Shown here: positions 59,198 to 64,000 of the stretch, piece by piece
How positions within the stretch are numbered: position 1 is the first letter of the stretch
Layout of the letters: every line of letters starts with the position of its first letter
Assembly (NCBI GenBank): GCA_037178675.1
Contig: JAYMGJ010000312.1
Coordinates: 54,024-118,023 of the forward strand
Direction of reading: 5' to 3'
DNA length: 64,000 bases
Source: Scleroderma bovista
Taxonomy: Eukaryota > Basidiomycota > Agaricomycetes > Boletales > Sclerodermataceae
Made by a program: the position numbers and the translations under genes
The notes under the pieces: generated by a model
The model's database searches: none
What the model saw: the letters and a program-made list of their open reading frames with translations, nothing else
What the model was told of the DNA's origin: nothing

Positions 59198-60216
59198 ATG
59201 ACAATTCCCGAGATTGTGTCAGGATTCACAGTCATTCCAGTTGCATACTCTCATTCGACCCATATCATATACGCTCGGGAACATCGGTCGTCCAAGTCCA
59301 CAAATTCAGCGTTTCCATCAGGCAGGACCCTCTTCCTCGTCAACATTCCAATCGATGCTACAGACCGTGAACTGTCTCTTTTCTTCAAACATGCCGGCAC
59401 CATAGAACGGGTAATATTCAATCAATGTGAACAAGGAGATCCAGTGATGCAGGAAGATGCTTCAAGTAGCAGTGATGAGGACGAGGATGGCGCAGGCTCA
59501 TCCATGGAGGTGGATGGCTCCGAGACCAACAACACGCAACCTCGAAAAGGCCGCAAAGGTAAAAAAGACAAGAAGGATGAACCTACTCCCCCTTCTGTCG
59601 TTCCCCTACCTACAGTACCCCTACGGACACTCCGCAAAACTGGCACAGTCGCACACATTATTTTCCTTGACTCGTCATCACTTGCCAATGCGCTCTCGCC
59701 TGCTTCGAAAACACGACCATGGCCCTCATCTGAAGAGCCGAGAGGTCTGGCTCATTACCGCGCTCTCTACGATACCCAGCGCCCGCCCCTCGACATCGTC
59801 AAAGCGCACGCAGACAGTTCTGTAGAGCTCTACGAGTTCGAGCTTGCAAGGAGCAGACGAAAGTCAGTCTACCGAAAAGGGGAGGCGATCATGGACGAGG
59901 AAGGATTTACTCTGGTTACTCGTGGGGGTGCATATGGGAAAACTCTCGGTGGTGGTGCTAGCGTTGCGAGCAAGCAGTTCCAGTCCACTGGTCAGACTGG
60001 CAACAAAAAGAAAAAGGAACCGAAGGAAAAGGTGTCGTTCTATGCGTTCCAAAAGGCAGAGAAACAGCGGAAAGGTGAGGAATTGAGGAATTTTTTGTTT
60101 CTGTACATGTTACTCATCATCGTTCTGCAGCTGTTATGGACTTGAAGAAAAATTTCGAGGCAGATAAAGCGCGAATAGAGAAGATGAAGGAGTCTCGTCG
60201 TTTCAAGCCCTATTGA
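59198..60216 (+). CDS. RRP7: rRNA processing protein Rrp7
   Basis: The start MTIPEIVSGFTVIPV opens a divergent RRM: TLFLVNIPIDATDRELSLFF, HAGTIERVIF, an inserted acidic loop (EDASSSSDEDEDGAGSS), then TVAHIIFLDSSSLANAL. The C-terminal Rrp7 domain follows: SRRKSVYRKGEAIMDEEGFT, LVTRGGAYGKT and VSFYAFQKAEKQRK, with a last exon AVMDLKKNFEADKARIEKMK, SRRFKPY and the stop at 60216. Rrp7 (RRP7A) is a nucleolar small-subunit processome component binding near the 5' part of pre-18S rRNA. The RRFKPY ending is typical of the family. One intron near 60075-60130. Confidence 0.93.
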
Positions 60217-60307
60217 TCCTTGCTGTTTTTGTGTGGCTCACAACCGGGATTTGCAGACATGTACAATGCATATTGTAAATGACAGATATCCAGTGATCAA
60301 GATTTCT

Positions 60308-61442
60308 TCAGCCGTGAAAAAGGCATGGTCCCCGAGTACCACACTTGTAACAGAAGGTTCCCCCACACCGGCAAACCATATAATTACATCCGTTGATGCG
60401 CTCCACGATCACTTTACATCTAGGACAAGTCTGCCACCTTTTCTTTTCCGCCAGCTTCCTCACCTGCAGTTCGAGAGTGTTCTGCTCACAGTCATTACCT
60501 GGGTGAGCTGCGTTCTTACATTGCGTGCAAACACGCGTTTTGCATTTTGGGCAGGTAAATTTGTTAGCGCGATTCGATGTGTCACCCAAGAAGGTAGAGC
60601 ATGATGCTTTTGGGCAATACACCCGTTGAGGGGGTGGGGTTGATGCTTCTCTGATCTTTTCCAGGAATCTTGCACGCTGCTTACGGGGCACAAACTTGAG
60701 CAGTGGGCCAACTGGAAGTATGCTTGTGCAGCAACGCAACGGCAGGAGTTGTTCATCGCGACTCCCGAGTTCTACCATTCGTGTCACGCATTCATGGCAG
60801 AAGGCATGAGAGCAAGGTGCTTGAAATGCTGTCGAAGCGTTGATGGTATCGCCACAAATAACGCATTCGGTACTGAAAGAGGTTGCTCGTGAACTTCATG
60901 AAATACCTACGTTGAAAACGCACCTCGTAGGTTTAGCTGCAGCCCGTATCACTGGCTCGGATTTATCCAGGAAATCTTTCACCCTGTAAGCGACTTAGAT
61001 TTATCCTCAGTCACGATGAAGGGACACACTTGTCAGGGAGGAGAATATCTGCCAATGCTTTCTGAGCCTCCGTCTGGGCAGGAAGTGGCCTTCCTCGTGA
61101 GAGAGCTAGCGCAGCCAAATGATCATCAAGCTCTGCCTGCGCCAACAGCGTCAACCTCTTCAGCAATGCCTGTATGTCCACGGTGACCTGCGAATTCTTC
61201 CTCCGTCCGCTTCTCCCGGCTTCGGAACGCTGGTCCTTCAACTGTTGCAAAGCATTCCTTAGGGTATTAACCTGAGAGCCGACATAAGATTCAGGCCCCT
61301 GTCGGTTTTTCTTGTTATGGGTGTTATTGAAGGCCTGGATATCTTTGAGAAGTATTTCGGTGACGAGGATGTCTGTGTCAATGTCCCTGCCGCCATCTGT
61401 GATAGGAGCGGATCGCGTCCTGGTGGAGAGTGAGAGACCCAT
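60308..61442 (-). CDS. RBR-type E3 ubiquitin ligase (RING1-IBR-RING2)
   Basis: An N-terminal helical region (ILVTEILLKDIQAFNN, RNALQQLKDQRSEAG, LLKRLTLLAQAELDDHLAAL) is followed by RING1 (CVICGDTINASTAFQAPCSH, AFCHECVTRMVEL) and IBR (YCPKASCSTFLGD, FTCPKCKTRVCTQCKNAAH, PGNDC). RING2 then reads CPRCKVIVERINGCNYMVCR, CGGTFCYKCG. The Cys in NGCNYM is at the position of the catalytic thioester cysteine of RBR ligases. These ligases receive ubiquitin from E2s such as UBE2L3, and one such E2 lies at 19-20 kb. The frame stops soon after RING2. Start at 61442; several introns, the RING1 exon being joined across two. Confidence 0.88.
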
Positions 61443-61596
61443 CGGCCCCCTAATTTACACCATTTCATGTTCATAAGTACGTTAGTTAACACGCAACACT
61501 GTCCATTCGACGTCCTAACTACGAGTGCGATCGTCACTTGGTACTTGTAATAACCAATGTATCCATGCTGAACCCAACCTCCTTGCAAGATATCCT

Positions 61597-62147
61597 TCAA
61601 TTGATATACACAGTCTCGTTTACCACGTTCAAGTTCGGACCATTACCAGCCTGGTGTAGAATCGCACATTAGTGAAATCCAGGACGGCAAAATCCTCTGG
61701 AAACGCACCCCGTCAAGGTAGAAGTTAGCGACACCAAGTACCGCTTGTCCTGAATCCACGGATGTTGGTATTGTCACAGTGAAGTTCTCGTACAGAGTGT
61801 TTCCGGTTCCGAGTCCCTGGGACTCGAAAGGACCGGCATAGAGAATTACGCCGAGGTAGGTGCTTGTGGGAGTGCAACCACTGATACACGACTGAAGTCC
61901 AATCGCGACACTGATGACATCAAGATTGATGGGGCCGGTCTACGTTATGTTCCGTCAGCGACCGTTGGTATGACGAAGAATTGATGTTTCGACGTACTGC
62001 GACTGACACCTGGACCGTAATGTTGCTACCTGCGGTGAGATTGGTACCAGCGCTTGGGAGAGTGATATATGTCTGCGCAAAGCAGGGGATTATGAAAAGA
62101 GCAGTTGAAAGCAGGAGGGCTCCGATGCCAAACATCTTGTAGGTCAT
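61597..62147 (-). CDS. Small secreted protein with signal peptide
   Basis: Three exons. The start at 62147 or, more likely, the Met at 62135 opens a signal peptide (MFGIGALLLSTALFIIPCFA) with a plausible cut before QTYITLPSAG. The mature part, about 125 aa, is rich in Gly/Thr/Val: GTNLTAGSNITVQVSVA, LDVISVAIGLQSC, LGVILYAGPFESQG, YENFTVTIPTSVDSGQAVLG and VANFYLDGAGNGPNLN to the stop at 61597. Several N-x-T/S sites suggest N-glycosylation. The pattern resembles a beta-sandwich secreted family common in Agaricomycetes. Function unknown. Confidence 0.75.
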
Positions 62148-63060
62148 TGGTATAGACTTACCACCATTTGTGCTTTATATTTTCGCCCAACGCACAGGAT
62201 TTGATGTGGCTGGAAACGCAGTCCATCAGTGATGATGGTGCAAATTTAGAATAGGGGGAGTAGTAAGGACGCACTAAGTATAGAGGCTACGGGTACAGAT
62301 AATTTGAGAACGCCGCAGGCTGTAGTGCACGGCAGCTAACAGGGGTCACGAGCATCAAAGAGGATTGTGTGCCAGGCACTGGAGCACGGCAGGAACAGCG
62401 TTAGGAGCCCCGAAGTTATCGATTGCGTCAGAGTTTTAGGACATCTGCTAAAGTATGGCGCCTCAACCATCGGACCCGTACCTAGTTTGGACTGGAAATA
62501 GAATCGGATATCCGTTCCCTTCAAGGGGTCGTACAACTCTGAAGTTGAATCCTAAGCTGTTTGTGAGATATGAGGTACCTGTCGGGGAGCTGAATGATTC
62601 ATGAGAATTGTAGCTCAAGGTTCGTCTTTGAAACTTCTAATATCGGAGGCTTAGGGAAATAGTAGCCTGTCCGTAACCGAAGTAAGGTACAATCCCACAT
62701 ACCTTCACGAACACCAAATCACGATGGCCCGTCACGTTGTATTAATAGAGACATTCTCACTAATACGATGGCCTGAGCTGCGGATGCCCGAGTATCGGAA
62801 ACTAGGCCCGGCCACCAAATCAGGGATTGGACATGTATTTTGGGTAGGAAGGACAGTATGCGTCTTTCACGTGGATTCCTAGATGAGGACGGAAACAAAT
62901 TCATGGCCAACAATAAATAAAGAGGGCAGGTTCCATGAAACTTGAAATATAATTTCCATGTCATTACATTAGGTCTGCCAGATGTCAATGTTAGTCTACT
63001 TTTGAAGTGAACCCGAACAAGATCACACTAACGGGCCATGTCCACCGTTCAGTAGGTGAC
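62148..63060. other. 0.9 kb without a supported gene
   Basis: Short minus-strand frames exist at 62336-62536 and 62719-62988 without motifs. Downstream of the Exo70 fragment no further Exo70 sequence is seen on this strand, which shows that the fragment really stops. Confidence 0.4.
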
Positions 63061-63604
63061 TCAATGCAAGACGGTTTGGCGTACTGATTCTCGAGAATCT
63101 GCATCGGAATCATTAAATGCTATGGCTGCATTCAAGCGTTCTAGAATATCCATGTATGTTTTCAGCTGCCCAACCGTAGTTTTTGTTAGTGCCCTAAACC
63201 GACATGCCAAACGTACCCTCGTAATATTAGACCCTCCTCCACAGCAATGCCCTCTTGACTACTCGCAACCTCATCGATCTTTGATAACGCACAATCAATG
63301 TCTAAGTGAATTGTGAACAATTGACGTCGTCACGACTTACCAAGTGACCTTTGGTTCAACCCAATGTTGCTGTGGTAATATCGACCTCTCTAGCTTTACC
63401 AGGCGTGCATCGATGCCAGTCAAGGTGACTGTTCCAATGAATGGTTGAGGATGAAAAGAGGACGGCGTACGCACATACCCGGCCAATCTTTGACGTGTTT
63501 TGCTCTATTCTACTCCAATTACGAAAAGTATTGATATGTTTGATGGTCCACTTGAGTAATGGGCCGGGGCTTAACAGTTCGATCTCAGTGCTGCCATCGT
63601 CCAT
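63061..63604 (-). pseudogene. Truncated copy of exocyst subunit Exo70 (N-terminus only)
   Basis: The reading begins MDDGSTEIELL, as in fungal Exo70. A scrambled stretch follows (SPGPLLKWTIKHINT) where the family has its first coiled coil. Spliced pieces then give DARLVKLERSILP, DCALSKIDEVASSQEGIAVE, EGLILRG and LKTYMDILERLNAAIAF, with a stop at 63061. Exo70 is normally about 600-700 aa; only about 150 aa of the N-terminal region are present and the first coiled coil is disturbed. It tethers secretory vesicles when intact. I read this as a partial duplication that has begun to decay. An intact parent gene is not in this window. Confidence 0.75.
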
Positions 63605-64000
63605 TTTGATTTAGTTTGTGGAGTAATAAATACGAACTAGTCTCCCAAAGCCAGACTCTAAGTTAGAGGAAGATAGTCGTTCCACTAAATTCAGTTGGAC
63701 AGTGAGCGCCGTTTGATGATAGGGTTAGGGTTTGTCAGTACACCGGTACCGGTTGTTAAGTTGTGGGATAACCACAGCTGCCAGGACACGGGAAGATACA
63801 CGGACATGTCATAGCACTGTATAATGTACATGGCAAGGTCTCTGTCACCCCAAAAACTCGTGCGAACGGGTTGTTGCACCCCATGCTTTGCTGATCGCCA
63901 CCACCCACTGCACAGTAAAGTGAGTCAGATTTCCGAAGAATAAAGCCCAGTGCATCAACAGTGCGTCGATTGTATATTATATACAGAGTTCAAAACCTAT
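63605..64000. other. window end, no supported gene
   Basis: A minus-strand frame (63879-63691) reads VRTSFWGDRDLAMYIIQCYD and VYLPVSWQLWL. It may be part of a gene extending beyond the window, but no family is recognised. A TAGGGTTAGGG pair at about 63720 is too short to be telomeric. Confidence 0.3.

Noticed and set aside
63715..63735. TTAGGG-like telomere repeat
   Set aside because: Only two units are present, so it is not a telomere or a meaningful interstitial array.

Overview
This window looks like nuclear DNA of a mushroom-forming basidiomycete (Agaricomycetes). Genes are dense and split by many 48-65 bp GT-AG introns, some exons are only 5-20 nt, and the products are fungal: a retaining trehalose phosphorylase, Shr3, Pol5, Bre2, an NTAQ1-type amidase and a basidiomycete-type small secreted protein. 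I read all spliced models by eye from frames, splice sites and family knowledge. Exon edges are inferred unless an entry says otherwise.

Layout. 1-6.8 kb: EI24-type membrane protein (partial), histone H1, then an Mzm1-type LYR protein, a GGQ-type mitochondrial release factor and cyclase-associated protein CAP. 7-19 kb is the accessory part. It holds three copies (one intact, one frameshifted, one truncated) of an unnamed gene family with a PD-(D/E)XK-like pattern, and a decayed Helitron N-terminal half. Two ordinary genes lie between them: a PhoD-like phosphatase with micro-exons and Bre2/Ash2. 19-25.5 kb: a UBE2L3-like E2 and a large Ser/Pro-rich protein. 25.6-31.9 kb (minus strand): DUF6593-like protein, BTB protein, NTAQ1 and ATP12. 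31.9-40.3 kb: MSH3 and POL5, convergent with 3 bp between stop codons. 41-47.7 kb: a His/Pro-rich hypothetical protein, trehalose phosphorylase and a TFIIB-like factor. 50.4-56.5 kb: ALKBH1-like dioxygenase, LETM1, SHR3 and an RsfS-like mitochondrial protein. 56.8-57 kb: a long hairpin beside tRNA-Gly(CCC). 58-64 kb: an NAD(P)-binding protein, RRP7, an RBR ubiquitin ligase, a secreted protein and a truncated Exo70 copy.

Most genes are housekeeping, and no biosynthetic cluster or defence island is evident. Several serve mitochondria (MZM1, release factor, ATP12, LETM1, RsfS-like) but they are scattered among others. Divergent pairs share very short intergenic stretches (77-126 bp at 31.9, 45.6 and 52.1 kb). 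The most unusual material is the multi-copy nuclease-like family near the Helitron relic, the possible LYR/release-factor fusion frame, the micro-exon run in the phosphatase gene, the hairpin next to the tRNA and the Exo70 fragment.
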